A DNA stretch of 64,000 bases from Parasphingopyxis sp. GTDB lineage: Bacteria; Pseudomonadota; Alphaproteobacteria; Sphingomonadales; Sphingomonadaceae. Positions 1 through 7,953 of this stretch are shown here, piece by piece. The notes beneath the pieces are model-generated. The model had not been told where the DNA came from and ran no database searches. It saw only the letters and a list, made by a program, of their open reading frames with translations. The DNA is taken from NCBI RefSeq assembly GCF_028279465.1, contig NZ_JANQNS010000015.1:744001-808000 (forward strand), given 5' to 3'. Every line of letters starts with the position of its first letter. Position 1 is the first letter of the stretch. A program made the position numbers and the translations under genes.

Positions 1-1
1 G

Positions 2-1576
2 TTCGCCTTCGGCGAGAGCGTCTTCCTGCGGTCGCTGAACGATCTGTCGGTGCGCGCGGAAGCCAGCGCCGGATCGATCGATATCGAGACGACCGCGGGC
101 CTCGACGTGGACGGCGCCCTGGCGACCGGCGACATCCGGCTGGTCTCGACCGGCGGTTCGGTCAACGTCAACGCAACGGTCGCCGCGCCCTCCAGCGCGC
201 CGATCGCTTTCGCATCGGTCGCGCCGCAGACCATCACGAGCACGGCAGGCGATATCACCATTTCCGCGGCAGGCGATGCGTTCGTCAATGCGGATACGGT
301 CGCCGCGGGCACGCTCTTCCTCGATGCTGGCGGCCTGCTGGGCATCAATGCGCTGGCGTCTGGCCTTGTGGTTTCGACTTCGAGCAGCGATCTCGATATC
401 GCTTCGACCGGGCAGCTCGGTGAGTCGGACTTCACCCAGAATATCGAAATCTTCAGCACATCGGCTACTGGCACGGTGCTCGGCGGGACGGGTACCGCCG
501 GTGTGTTCAGCCTCGATGCGGATGAATTCACCCGGATCTTCTCGGGCGGCGATCTCAGCATCTTCTCCTTCATCGCCGCGACGGGCGGGCCGTCGCTAAT
601 CATCGAAGACCTGTCGCTCGACGTCGCCAGCGGCGCGGGCGGCAGTCAGGACGGGATCATCGGGACTGGCGGCACTCTCTCCATCGCGACAGAGGGCGAT
701 ATGCGCGTGAACGGCGCCTTCGCCCTGAACGGCGCGACGAACGGGAACACGGTGTCCCTCAATGCCGATCAGAATATCCGCGTCGACGCGGTCAGTGGCA
801 ATATCGCGCTGCGGGACGCCAATGGCGGGCTTGCAGGGCAACTCTCGCTCGCCGCCGGAACGATCACGGCAGCGACAGACGCGGCCGTCGCCGATATTGC
901 TGGCGCGAGCGTCTTCGATATCGACGCCCGGCTTGCGAATAATGACGGCATCGTACGCGACGACGGCTTCTTCCAGGCCGGCGCCATCGCCTTCTCGATC
1001 TTCGATGGTCTCTACATCCAGAACAGCGCATCCGGCACAGACTTCGACGATCGGCGCGGCTTCCTGGTCGGCGATGGCGGGCTGTCCATCGCGGGCGGCG
1101 CAACCGGTATCCCGTCAGCCATCGTGATCAACGGCATCCAGCAGTTGAGCACCGGCACGACGATCACGGGCATCGATATGATCGCCCAGACCGTTATCAC
1201 CGGCCCCTTCGATACTGCTTCGACGATCAATGGGTGCGTAATCACCGACCCGGTAAACTGCACGGGCGCACCTCCGCCCGCTCCGCCACCTCCGCCACCT
1301 CCGCCGCCGCCTGCTCCGCCTCCTCCTCCGGGGCCGCCACCTCCGCCTCCGCCACCGAGCGTCCCGGACGAGCCGCTCGAGCCCGTCCAGGGACTCATCG
1401 AAGAGGAGATCGAAGAGGAAGAAACCGAAAATGCGGGCGAGCCTGTCGCGCCGCTGATCGAAACGGTTGATATCATTCCGAACCGCGAGGGGCCGGTAAT
1501 CGACGATCCCGTCACCGGATCGGGCAACGAAGACCTATGGATCAGAAACCCCGGCGAGGCCGGGTTCGAGGATTAG
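2..1576 (+). CDS. C-terminal part of a large haemagglutinin-like surface protein (5' end outside window)
   Basis: The frame is open from the first bases of the window, so the start lies to the left; an internal GTG at 50 is not a convincing start. The visible ~525 residues are low-complexity beta-rich sequence with many repeated patterns of Gly, Ala, Ser, Thr, Asp and Ile (for example TAGDITISAAGD, GGTLSIATEGDMRVNG), typical of the right-handed beta-helix shaft of filamentous-haemagglutinin-type exoproteins. Near the end is a long proline run (about codons 405-440), then an acidic stretch (EEEIEEEET) and a conserved-looking tail. The Pro-rich tail resembles that of haemagglutinin-like two-partner-secretion proteins in sphingomonads. 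No N-terminal TPS domain is visible here, so secretion by a TpsB-type pore is inference. The TAG stop is made by the mobile element that begins at 1576. Confidence 0.7.
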   Translation, partial: FAFGESVFLRSLNDLSVRAEASAGSIDIETTAGLDVDGALATGDIRLVSTGGSVNVNATVAAPSSAPIAFASVAPQTITSTAGDITISAAGDAFVNADTVAAGTLFLDAGGLLGINALASGLVVSTSSSDLDIASTGQLGESDFTQNIEIFSTSATGTVLGGTGTAGVFSLDADEFTRIFSGGDLSIFSFIAATGGPSLIIEDLSLDVASGAGGSQDGIIGTGGTLSIATEGDMRVNGAFALNGATNGNTVSLNADQNIRVDAVSGNIALRDANGGLAGQLSLAAGTITAATDAAVADIAGASVFDIDARLANNDGIVRDDGFFQAGAIAFSIFDGLYIQNSASGTDFDDRRGFLVGDGGLSIAGGATGIPSAIVINGIQQLSTGTTITGIDMIAQTVITGPFDTASTINGCVITDPVNCTGAPPPAPPPPPPPPPPAPPPPPGPPPPPPPPSVPDEPLEPVQGLIEEEIEEEETENAGEPVAPLIETVDIIPNREGPVIDDPVTGSGNEDLWIRNPGEAGFED

Positions 1577-1839
1577 GGCCTGTACTCACACATGAGGCGG
1601 CTTCGGTTTGAAGCGAAATGGCTCAGTGCAAGGAGGAAAGGCACAGGAATATGTCAATATTTCAAGACTTTCGGACGCAGCAATGAGCCATTTCGGTCAA
1701 ATCCCGCAGGGACGACCAAATGGCTTCCATCTCGAACCAAAAGCCGCTTGCAAAGGCAATAAGCTTTCGCGGCGCGCCTTTCGGCCCGATATGTTCGCCA
1801 TTTGGACGCCGCAGCCGCCTCATGTGTGAGTACAGGCCC
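1576..1839. mobile_element. 264-bp MITE-like non-autonomous element with 27-bp perfect terminal inverted repeats
   Basis: Bases 1576-1602 are the exact reverse complement of 1813-1839; each end starts GGGCCTGTACTCACACATGA. Both ends are flanked by TA (1574-1575 and 1840-1841), consistent with a TA target duplication as made by IS630/Tc1-type and some IS5-type transposases. Inside are further inverted pairs: CGAAATGGCTCA at 1614-1625 with its complement at 1684-1695, and CCAAATGGC at 1716-1724 with its complement at 1797-1805, so the single strand could fold extensively. The only internal frame (1608-1829) runs into the right terminal repeat and looks non-coding. There is no transposase, so mobility would have to be supplied in trans. 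Family assignment is uncertain. Confidence 0.8.
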
Positions 1840-1904
1840 TAACGCGGCGGACTCTGTCGCGAAACGATTGACCTGACTGCCTCAGGTCGGCATCGCTGGC
1901 CGCC

Positions 1905-3371
1905 ATGACCGATAGTCCGCTGACCCTTTTTAACAGCCTGACCCGGCAACCCGAAGAGTTCCGGCCGATCAATGCGGGCGAGGCGCGCGTCTATACCTGC
2001 GGGCCGACCGTCTACAATTACCAGCATATCGGCAATATGCGGGCCTATGTGTTCGCCGATACGCTCGGGCGCGTGTTGAGCTGGAAAGGCTATGACCTCA
2101 CCCATATCATCAACATCACCGATGTCGGCCATCTGACGTCTGACGCGGACGCTGGCGACGACAAGATGGAGAAGGCGGCGAGCGAAAGCGGCAGATCCGC
2201 CTGGGACATCGCGAAATATTATACCGATGCTTATTGGCGCGATATCGAGCGATTGAACATCCGCCAGCCCGCCAAATGGTCCATCGCGACCGAGCATGTC
2301 GAGCAGATGATCGATTTCGCGAAAAGCATCGCCGACAAGCATTGCTACGAGCTCGACAGCGGCCTCTATTTCGATACCTCGACCGTGCCGGATTACGGCC
2401 GCCTCGCCCGCGCGGCCACCGACGAAGGCGAGAGCCGGATCGATCCCGTCGAAGGCAAGCGACAGCAGACGGACTTCGCGATCTGGCGCAAGACGCCGGA
2501 GGGCGAGACGCGGCAGATGGAATGGGAGTCGCCCTGGGGCCGCGGCGCGCCGGGCTGGCATCTCGAATGCTCGGTGATGAGCAAAATGTATCTGGGCGAA
2601 ACCTTCGACATCCATACCGGCGGAATCGACCATCGCGAGATCCACCACCCGAACGAAATCGCCCAGAATCAGGCGCATAGCTGCTCGGCCGATACCGGCG
2701 CGAACATCTGGATGCACAATAATTTCCTCGTCGATCGCGCCAAAGACGGAAAATCTTCCAAGATGAGCAAGTCGGCAGGCGAATTCCTGACGCTGCAGGT
2801 GCTGGTCGACAAAGGCGTCCACCCCCTCGCCTATCGCCTCATGTGCCTCCAGGCCCATTATCGGAGCGAGCTCGAGTTTACGTTCGAGAATCTGCTGGCG
2901 GTGTTGACGCGGTTGAAGCGGATCGTGATGGTCAAGGAACAGCTCAACGACGACGCGCACGGCCATTCGCCAGAAAACCGCAACGAAATTCCATCTGAGG
3001 TTCAGGCGTTCATCGATCACTTCGACGAGGCGATTTCGGACGATCTCAATACGCCCAAAGCGCTTACCGTTATCGATGAGCTGGCCGATCAGAAGCAGAT
3101 CTGGGCCGGTCACCGATTGATGGGCCTGTTCGAAATAGACAAAGTGCTTGGCCTTGGCCTGAACGGTCTCGCTCGGTCATCGCTGCGCATCCGCCCTGCT
3201 TCGGCCGAAATCACCGAAGGCGAAATCGAGCACCAACTCGACCTGCGCGCCGAAGCCAAACTCAACAAGAATTTCCCAGCCGCCGACGCGATCCGCAACG
3301 AACTTGTCGCCAAGGGCGTCGAGATTATGGACGGCGATCCGCTGCGCTGGGAGTGGAGGATAGAGCCATGA
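1905..3371 (+). CDS. cysS: cysteinyl-tRNA synthetase
   Basis: Class I aminoacyl-tRNA synthetase that charges tRNA-Cys with cysteine in the cytoplasm. The 488-residue product has the expected family length. Seen: the CGPTVYNYQHIGN segment with the zinc-ligand Cys32 and the HIGH-type motif HIGN at 41-44; WHLECSVMS around 217-225 with a second zinc-ligand cysteine; GGIDHREIHHPNE around 238-250 with the remaining zinc ligands; and the KMSKS loop at 286-290. The ATG at 1905 lies 65 bases after the mobile element. The TGA stop overlaps the ATG of the next gene by four bases (ATGA at 3368-3371), so the two are probably translationally coupled. Identification is secure. Confidence 0.97.
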   Translation: MTDSPLTLFNSLTRQPEEFRPINAGEARVYTCGPTVYNYQHIGNMRAYVFADTLGRVLSWKGYDLTHIINITDVGHLTSDADAGDDKMEKAASESGRSAWDIAKYYTDAYWRDIERLNIRQPAKWSIATEHVEQMIDFAKSIADKHCYELDSGLYFDTSTVPDYGRLARAATDEGESRIDPVEGKRQQTDFAIWRKTPEGETRQMEWESPWGRGAPGWHLECSVMSKMYLGETFDIHTGGIDHREIHHPNEIAQNQAHSCSADTGANIWMHNNFLVDRAKDGKSSKMSKSAGEFLTLQVLVDKGVHPLAYRLMCLQAHYRSELEFTFENLLAVLTRLKRIVMVKEQLNDDAHGHSPENRNEIPSEVQAFIDHFDEAISDDLNTPKALTVIDELADQKQIWAGHRLMGLFEIDKVLGLGLNGLARSSLRIRPASAEITEGEIEHQLDLRAEAKLNKNFPAADAIRNELVAKGVEIMDGDPLRWEWRIEP

Positions 3372-4309
3372 CCAAAGCCGCCATCGCCTCGCTGATCCGC
3401 CCGCTCGTCGAGCCGCATATCGACGGGCTCGACGTCACCTGGTTCGAAAGCGGCGACCAGGCGATGGAGATCGCCGACAGCGTCGAGATCGGCTGGTTCG
3501 ACATGTATGACAAGCCGAAGATGGCGGAGATCATCACGGCCGCCACGAAACTCAAATGGCTCAATTCGATTTACGCCGGGATCGATCATTTCCCGGTCGA
3601 CGCCTTGCGCGAGCGCGGCACAATCGTCACCAACGGCACGGGCATCAACGCGATACCGATCGCCGAATATGTCGTGATGGGCATGCTCGCTGCGGCGAAA
3701 CGCGTCGATAAGCTGCTTGAATCGCAAACGAATAGCGCGTGGCTCAGCGGCCCACCGGGCAATGCCGAGCTGTTCGAAAGCAAGGTCCTGATTATCGGCT
3801 ATGGCGCGATCGGCCAGCAGGTCGCGAAAACGCTGTCGGGCTTCAACGCCGACATCACCGCCGTCAGGCGCACGCCGGTCGAGGATGACAGCATTATCGG
3901 CCCGGAAGAGTGGCGGCCCCGGCTCGGCGAGTTCGATTGGGTGATCGTCGCCGCCCCGGCGACAGACGAGACCCAGCATATGATCGGCGCGGACGAGCTC
4001 GCGGCGATGAAGGACAGCGCGTGGCTTGTAAATGTGGCACGCGGCTCGCTCGTCGATCAGGTGGCGCTGATTGCGGCGTTGGAATCGAAATCAATCGGCG
4101 GTGCCTTTCTCGATACCGTGACGCCCGAACCCCTGCCCTCCGACGATCCGCTGTGGAAAGCGCCCAATATCTTCATCACCTCGCACATGTCCGGCAATGC
4201 CACGACGCGCATGTTCGAGCGCGCGGCCATGCGCTTTGTCGAAAACCTCAAACGCTACCGTGCGGGCGAAGACATGATCTCGGTCGTGAACCTCGATCTC
4301 GGCTATTGA
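3368..4309 (+). CDS. D-2-hydroxyacid dehydrogenase (NAD(P)-binding)
   Basis: 313-residue member of the D-isomer-specific 2-hydroxyacid dehydrogenase family, which reduces 2-keto acids to D-2-hydroxyacids with NAD(P)H. Seen: Rossmann motif GYGAIG at 144-149, the NVARGSLVD signature with catalytic Arg225, TPEPLP with catalytic Glu254, and TSHMSG with the acid/base His273. All three catalytic residues are present. The start is the ATG at 3368 rather than the in-frame GTG at 3353, because a GGAGG Shine-Dalgarno stands just before it and it makes a four-base ATGA overlap with cysS. Substrate cannot be read from the sequence; glyoxylate/hydroxypyruvate-type or short 2-keto acid reductase are possibilities. 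The linkage with cysS appears to be only transcriptional. Confidence 0.9.
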   Translation: MTKAAIASLIRPLVEPHIDGLDVTWFESGDQAMEIADSVEIGWFDMYDKPKMAEIITAATKLKWLNSIYAGIDHFPVDALRERGTIVTNGTGINAIPIAEYVVMGMLAAAKRVDKLLESQTNSAWLSGPPGNAELFESKVLIIGYGAIGQQVAKTLSGFNADITAVRRTPVEDDSIIGPEEWRPRLGEFDWVIVAAPATDETQHMIGADELAAMKDSAWLVNVARGSLVDQVALIAALESKSIGGAFLDTVTPEPLPSDDPLWKAPNIFITSHMSGNATTRMFERAAMRFVENLKRYRAGEDMISVVNLDLGY

Positions 4310-4315
4310 AGACAT

Positions 4316-4392
4316 GTGCTCCAGCGCAGGCAGGAGCCTAGGGCGGCAAGGACAAACGCTATTGCCCTGGGCTCCTGCCTGCGCAGGAGCAC
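4316..4392. repeat. palindromic intergenic repeat, family C
   Basis: An inverted repeat with 23-base arms: 4316-4338 (GTGCTCCAGCGCAGGCAGGA...) and 4370-4392, complementary except for one base; the stem continues inward with one more mismatch (GAGCCTAGGGC against GCCCTGGGCTC). It fills most of the gap between the dehydrogenase and the next gene. The core CTCCTGC-GCAGGAG is the type of REP-like palindrome scattered between genes in sphingomonads. There is no T tract after it, so it is probably a repeat that may stabilise mRNA 3' ends rather than a classical terminator. Confidence 0.75.
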
Positions 4393-4464
4393 TACAATAG
4401 TGACGTACGACCCTACCACGTGTAACCTTCTCGTCTGCCTGCCGAACTCAGTTGCTGAGAGGGG

Positions 4465-6123
4465 ATGAGCAAGATGACCAAGGCGTCCGATCTATTCATT
4501 CAGTGTCTGGAAGAGGAAGGCGTCGAATATGTGTTCGGCGTGCCGGGCGAGGAAAATCTCGATTTTCTCGAAAGCCTCTCGCATTCCAAAATCAAACTGA
4601 TTCTGACCCGCCACGAACAGGGCGCGGGTTTCATGGCCGCCACCTATGGACGGCATACGGGCAAGGTCGGCGTCTGCCTCGCAACGCTTGGCCCCGGCGC
4701 GACCAACTTCGTGACCGCGGCGGCTTACGCCAATCTCGGCGGGATGCCGATCCTGATGATCACCGGGCAGAAACCGATCAAGTCGTCCAAACAGGGCCGG
4801 TTCCAGATTCTCGACGTCGTCGACATGATGGGGCCGATCACCAAATTTACGCATCAACTGGCGTCAGGGGACAATATCCCCTCGCGCGTCCGCGAGGCCT
4901 TCCGCATCGCGACGACCGAAAAGCCGGGCGCGACGCATCTCGAATTTCCCGAGGACATCGCCGAGGAAGAGAGCGACAAAACGCCGATCCCACCGAGCCT
5001 CAGCCGGCGGCCGATCGCCGAGGACAAGGCGATCCGCGCGGCGCGGCAGAAGCTTGAGGCGGCGAAATCGCCGATCCTCGTCATCGGCGGCGGCGCCAAC
5101 CGCACCATGACCTGCCGGACCTTGACCCAGTTCGTCGAGAAGACCGGCATACCCTTCGTCACCACCCAGCTCGGCAAGGGCGTCATCGACGAAACGAGCG
5201 ACAAATATCTGGGCACCGCCGCGCTGTCGGCCGGCGATTTCGTGCATCGAGCGATCGAAGCGGCCGATCTGATCGTCAATATCGGCCATGATGTGATCGA
5301 AAAGCCGCCCTTCTTCATGCAGCGCGGCGGGGCCGAGGTCATCCATGTCAGCTGCATCCCGGCCGAGGTCGATCCCGTCTATTTCCCGCAGATCGAGGTG
5401 ATCGGCGATATCGCCAACGCGATCTGGCAGATCAAGGAGGATATCCTCCCCCAGGGTCACTGGGATTTCGATGCGATGTTCAAGGCGCGCGCCGCCGAAG
5501 AAGAACATACGGCCAGCCTCGATGACGATATGCGCTTCCCCATCTATCCGCCGCATCTCGTGAAAGCAGTACGCGAGGCTATGCCGGCGGACGGAATCAT
5601 CGCGCTCGACAATGGCGTCTACAAGATATGGTTCGCGCGCAACTATCCGGCGCGCCAGCAGAATACGGTATTACTCGACAATGCGCTCGCATCGATGGGC
5701 GCGGGCCTGCCCTCGGCCATGGGCTCAGCGATGGTCTATCCGGACCGCAAGATACTCGCGGTCTGCGGCGATGGGGGTTTCATGATGAACAGTCAGGAGA
5801 TGGAGACCGCCGTCAGGCTCGGCCTCAATCTCACGGTGTTGATCCTGCGTGACGACGCCTATGGCATGATTCGCTGGAAACAGGCCAATATGGGCTTTGC
5901 GGATTACGGCCTTACCTTCGGTAATCCCGACTTCGTCCAATATGCCGAAAGCTATGGCGCGCGCGGCCATCGCGTCGAAAGCGCCGCGCATCTGAAAGAG
6001 CTGCTCGACACCTGTCTCGGCAGCGAGGGCGTCCATCTGATCGACTGCCCGGTCGACTATTCAGATAACGATCGAATCCTCAATCACGAGATCAAGGAAA
6101 TAAGCGCGGAGCTCACGCTCTGA
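4465..6123 (+). CDS. acetolactate synthase large-subunit-like ThDP enzyme
   Basis: 552-residue thiamine-diphosphate enzyme of the acetolactate synthase/pyruvate oxidase superfamily; it probably condenses two pyruvates to acetolactate. Seen: the N-terminal PYR domain with the catalytic Glu in RHEQ (E51) and GPGATNF, a central domain with the VIGGGAN segment, and the C-terminal PP domain with the ThDP/Mg motif GDGG (435-438) followed by NDAYG-like DDAYGMI. No regulatory small subunit (ilvN) is adjacent, which fits the catabolic AlsS-like branch or a stand-alone paralogue, so the role in valine/isoleucine synthesis is not certain. Start: the ATG at 4465 has the GAGAGGGG purine tract almost touching it; the ATG at 4474 has better spacing and may be the true start. 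It is preceded by the family C repeat and followed by no clear terminator. Confidence 0.88.
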   Translation: MSKMTKASDLFIQCLEEEGVEYVFGVPGEENLDFLESLSHSKIKLILTRHEQGAGFMAATYGRHTGKVGVCLATLGPGATNFVTAAAYANLGGMPILMITGQKPIKSSKQGRFQILDVVDMMGPITKFTHQLASGDNIPSRVREAFRIATTEKPGATHLEFPEDIAEEESDKTPIPPSLSRRPIAEDKAIRAARQKLEAAKSPILVIGGGANRTMTCRTLTQFVEKTGIPFVTTQLGKGVIDETSDKYLGTAALSAGDFVHRAIEAADLIVNIGHDVIEKPPFFMQRGGAEVIHVSCIPAEVDPVYFPQIEVIGDIANAIWQIKEDILPQGHWDFDAMFKARAAEEEHTASLDDDMRFPIYPPHLVKAVREAMPADGIIALDNGVYKIWFARNYPARQQNTVLLDNALASMGAGLPSAMGSAMVYPDRKILAVCGDGGFMMNSQEMETAVRLGLNLTVLILRDDAYGMIRWKQANMGFADYGLTFGNPDFVQYAESYGARGHRVESAAHLKELLDTCLGSEGVHLIDCPVDYSDNDRILNHEIKEISAELTL

Positions 6124-6213
6124 TCTCTGTCGAGAACGGATCAGTCTCCGCCTGACCTCCCGCTGCCGCATGGTAAGCAATCCATTGTGGAACAGCGCGG
6201 GGGGAGGATCGGC

Positions 6214-6573
6214 TTGTTGCCCAGCATCGGTCTATTGCGATTGCCGGCCCTGCTGGTCCTGCTGGGGCTTGCCGGCTGCTACTCAGTCGATCTCTCGGAC
6301 GGCAATGGCGCGCAAAGCCGGACATTCTTTGGTTTCACACGCGTAACTCTGCCCGAACGGCAGGGCGAACTGCAAGCCGTCGAAATCGAAAATCTGGGTA
6401 TCGCGGTTGGACCGGGCCTGCGGATCGGCTGGCTACACGACCGCACAATCACGGCCGATCCCGCCGACTGTCAATTGCTGATCATCGTCGATGGGCAGGC
6501 CGAAATCGAACATGCGCGGTCCATATTAGCAACAATGGAGGGAGTGGAACCATGTTTGGTCGATCTATCGTAA
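6214..6573 (+). CDS. small predicted lipoprotein, unknown function
   Basis: A 119-residue product if translation starts at the TTG at 6214, which is placed seven bases after a strong GGGGAGG tract (6200-6206); an in-frame GTG at 6187 would only add residues before the signal peptide. The N-terminus is a hydrophobic signal sequence (RLPALLVLLGLAGC) ending in the lipobox LAGC, so the mature protein would be lipidated at that cysteine. The rest is a compact ~95-residue domain with two further cysteines. I recognise no family. It overlaps the following lipoprotein gene by 22 bases, so the two are almost certainly co-expressed. Confidence 0.6.
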   Translation: MLPSIGLLRLPALLVLLGLAGCYSVDLSDGNGAQSRTFFGFTRVTLPERQGELQAVEIENLGIAVGPGLRIGWLHDRTITADPADCQLLIIVDGQAEIEHARSILATMEGVEPCLVDLS

Positions 6574-7388
6574 AATGCGCGATCGTCGGGGTCGCAGCTG
6601 TGGCGCTAACCGGCTGCTACCAGATGACCCGGCACTCGAACACGATGGTGTTCGGCACGAATACGGTCGGCGGACTAGACATCGGGACCGATGCAACGAA
6701 TGTGCCTGGCATCACGGTTGGATATAATCGTCAGGAATTGGTTATAATGCCACTGGTTGCCAATATTGGAGACAATGGTGAATATCAGACCCCCTGCAAT
6801 GTGGGTTCTGTACCGGATTCCTCTAATCCCCGCGGCCATCCATGCTTGCTAGTCAGCAATAACGGCAATTCAGTAGATACCTATTCGGTGCTTGCAAGCT
6901 TTGGCGCAGAATTCAGCGCTACTGCCAACAATCCGACCGCAAGCGGCGGATTGGCCCAATTCTTCGCTACCGGTAGCGCGGCGCAAATTCTTGCCCTTCG
7001 TGGCGGACCGGCACTCGTAGCAGTAGGCGAGGCAGCAGAAAGACAGACACGAACCAACGTAAATGGGGCGATACAACAGCTTTTCTCGAACCCGGAAGTG
7101 CAAACGGAATATGAGCGAAGAATCCGGCAAGCCGAGAATAACCGCAATGCGCTTGTCGCATTCCTCGCCAACGGCAGTGAGAACGAATATCTTGAGAGAA
7201 TAAGGTTGGTGGAGTCTAAGCTCGAAGACAGAGATAATCCTCGAATCTCGGCAGACCCTGAATGCCGTAACGGCTACGAATCTTGTATGGCCTATCTCAA
7301 TAGCGACATCGGACTGCGCTTCACTTTTAGTGGCACGGGCTCGGAATTTGCGCAGGCGGTCGATAGCGCAGAAGAAGAGTCCAGATGA
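6552..7388 (+). CDS. predicted lipoprotein, unknown function
   Basis: 278 residues with a lipoprotein signal peptide ending in LTGC (about residues 19-22), so probably membrane-anchored on the periplasmic side. A GGAGGG Shine-Dalgarno at 6538-6543 lies nine bases before the ATG. The mature part begins with a beta-rich stretch that includes GTNTVGGLDIGTDATNVPGI, then a Cys pair (PCNV..., HPCLL), a small-residue-rich region, a charged helical segment (about 165-220, EYERRIRQAENNRNALVAFL) and a second Cys pair (ECRNGYESC). The GTNTVGLDI-type N-terminal pattern suggests an outer-membrane surface or barrel-associated protein, but I do not recognise a named family. Base composition is visibly lower in GC than the neighbours from about 6700 to 7390. 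Confidence 0.65.
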   Translation: MFGRSIVKCAIVGVAAVALTGCYQMTRHSNTMVFGTNTVGGLDIGTDATNVPGITVGYNRQELVIMPLVANIGDNGEYQTPCNVGSVPDSSNPRGHPCLLVSNNGNSVDTYSVLASFGAEFSATANNPTASGGLAQFFATGSAAQILALRGGPALVAVGEAAERQTRTNVNGAIQQLFSNPEVQTEYERRIRQAENNRNALVAFLANGSENEYLERIRLVESKLEDRDNPRISADPECRNGYESCMAYLNSDIGLRFTFSGTGSEFAQAVDSAEEESR

Positions 7389-7404
7389 ATAGGGAGCCAG
7401 AATT

Positions 7405-7626
7405 ATGGGCAGGATAATCGGCAAGGTATATGACGATAAAGAGACAGCAGCGGCAGTCGCACTTGCATATGAAGAGGGCGATGTTCTGGAAGCACGGGTA
7501 GTAGGCCCGGTACGACATGCGGTCATAGTCGGCACTGGCGCGCAAATGGATTGGGAGAATGACGAAGGGAAGGACTATTATTTCGTGTTTGCGACAGACG
7601 CGGAAATAGCCGACCCGCCAGACTAG
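7405..7626 (+). CDS. 73-residue hypothetical protein
   Basis: Small acidic protein starting MGRIIGKVYDDKETAAA, with an AGGGAGCC ribosome-binding site eight bases before the ATG and only 16 bases after the preceding lipoprotein stop, so it is probably the third gene of the same operon. No signal peptide or membrane segment is seen. The sequence alternates short strands and ends in several acidic residues. No family recognised. The consistent Shine-Dalgarno, the operon position and the lack of a competing frame on the other strand support it as real. Confidence 0.55.
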   Translation: MGRIIGKVYDDKETAAAVALAYEEGDVLEARVVGPVRHAVIVGTGAQMDWENDEGKDYYFVFATDAEIADPPD

Positions 7627-7953
7627 GGCGGATTCATGTGACGTTCGGTTTTCACAAAGACCTTCCTTAGACCAATTCGAAACCGCAAAGGTTATATAGC
7701 GCACCAGATGTTCGATGTTGCACGATGCTGTTTTGCTAACGCGGAGTTGCATGGAAGCATGCAGCATCGGCAAAGCCTGCAATATCAAGTCGCATAAAGC
7801 TGCGAGCAACCATCTTTCTCGCTATTTTCTGGTGCCGTAGCGCTTGCCAGTAAGCGCTGAAAAGAACATAGTTTCTCCCAAGGGACGGGTCGCGGATAGC
7901 GTGCAGGCATAGGGACATACCGTCTGGCCAAGCACCAAACCTTGGGGAGGGTT
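7627..7953. other. intergenic region with a 7-bp-stem hairpin upstream of the cytochrome operon
   Basis: 327 bases without a supportable gene between the hypothetical protein and the pentahaem cytochrome. It holds an inverted repeat AGCGCTT (7839-7845) / AAGCGCT (7852-7858) with a six-base loop and no T tract, which could be an operator or mRNA hairpin, and a short palindrome TGCATG/CATGCA around 7750-7765. A promoter for the 9.7-kb cytochrome operon is expected here, but I could not pick a convincing -35/-10 pair. Confidence 0.4.

Noticed and set aside
1608-1829. 73-codon frame inside the mobile element
   Set aside because: It ends within the terminal inverted repeat, has no Shine-Dalgarno and no recognisable product; the DNA is better explained by nested inverted repeats.
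4316-4392. rho-independent terminator after the hydroxyacid dehydrogenase
   Set aside because: Long stem but no T tract, and the sequence matches a dispersed palindromic repeat type better.
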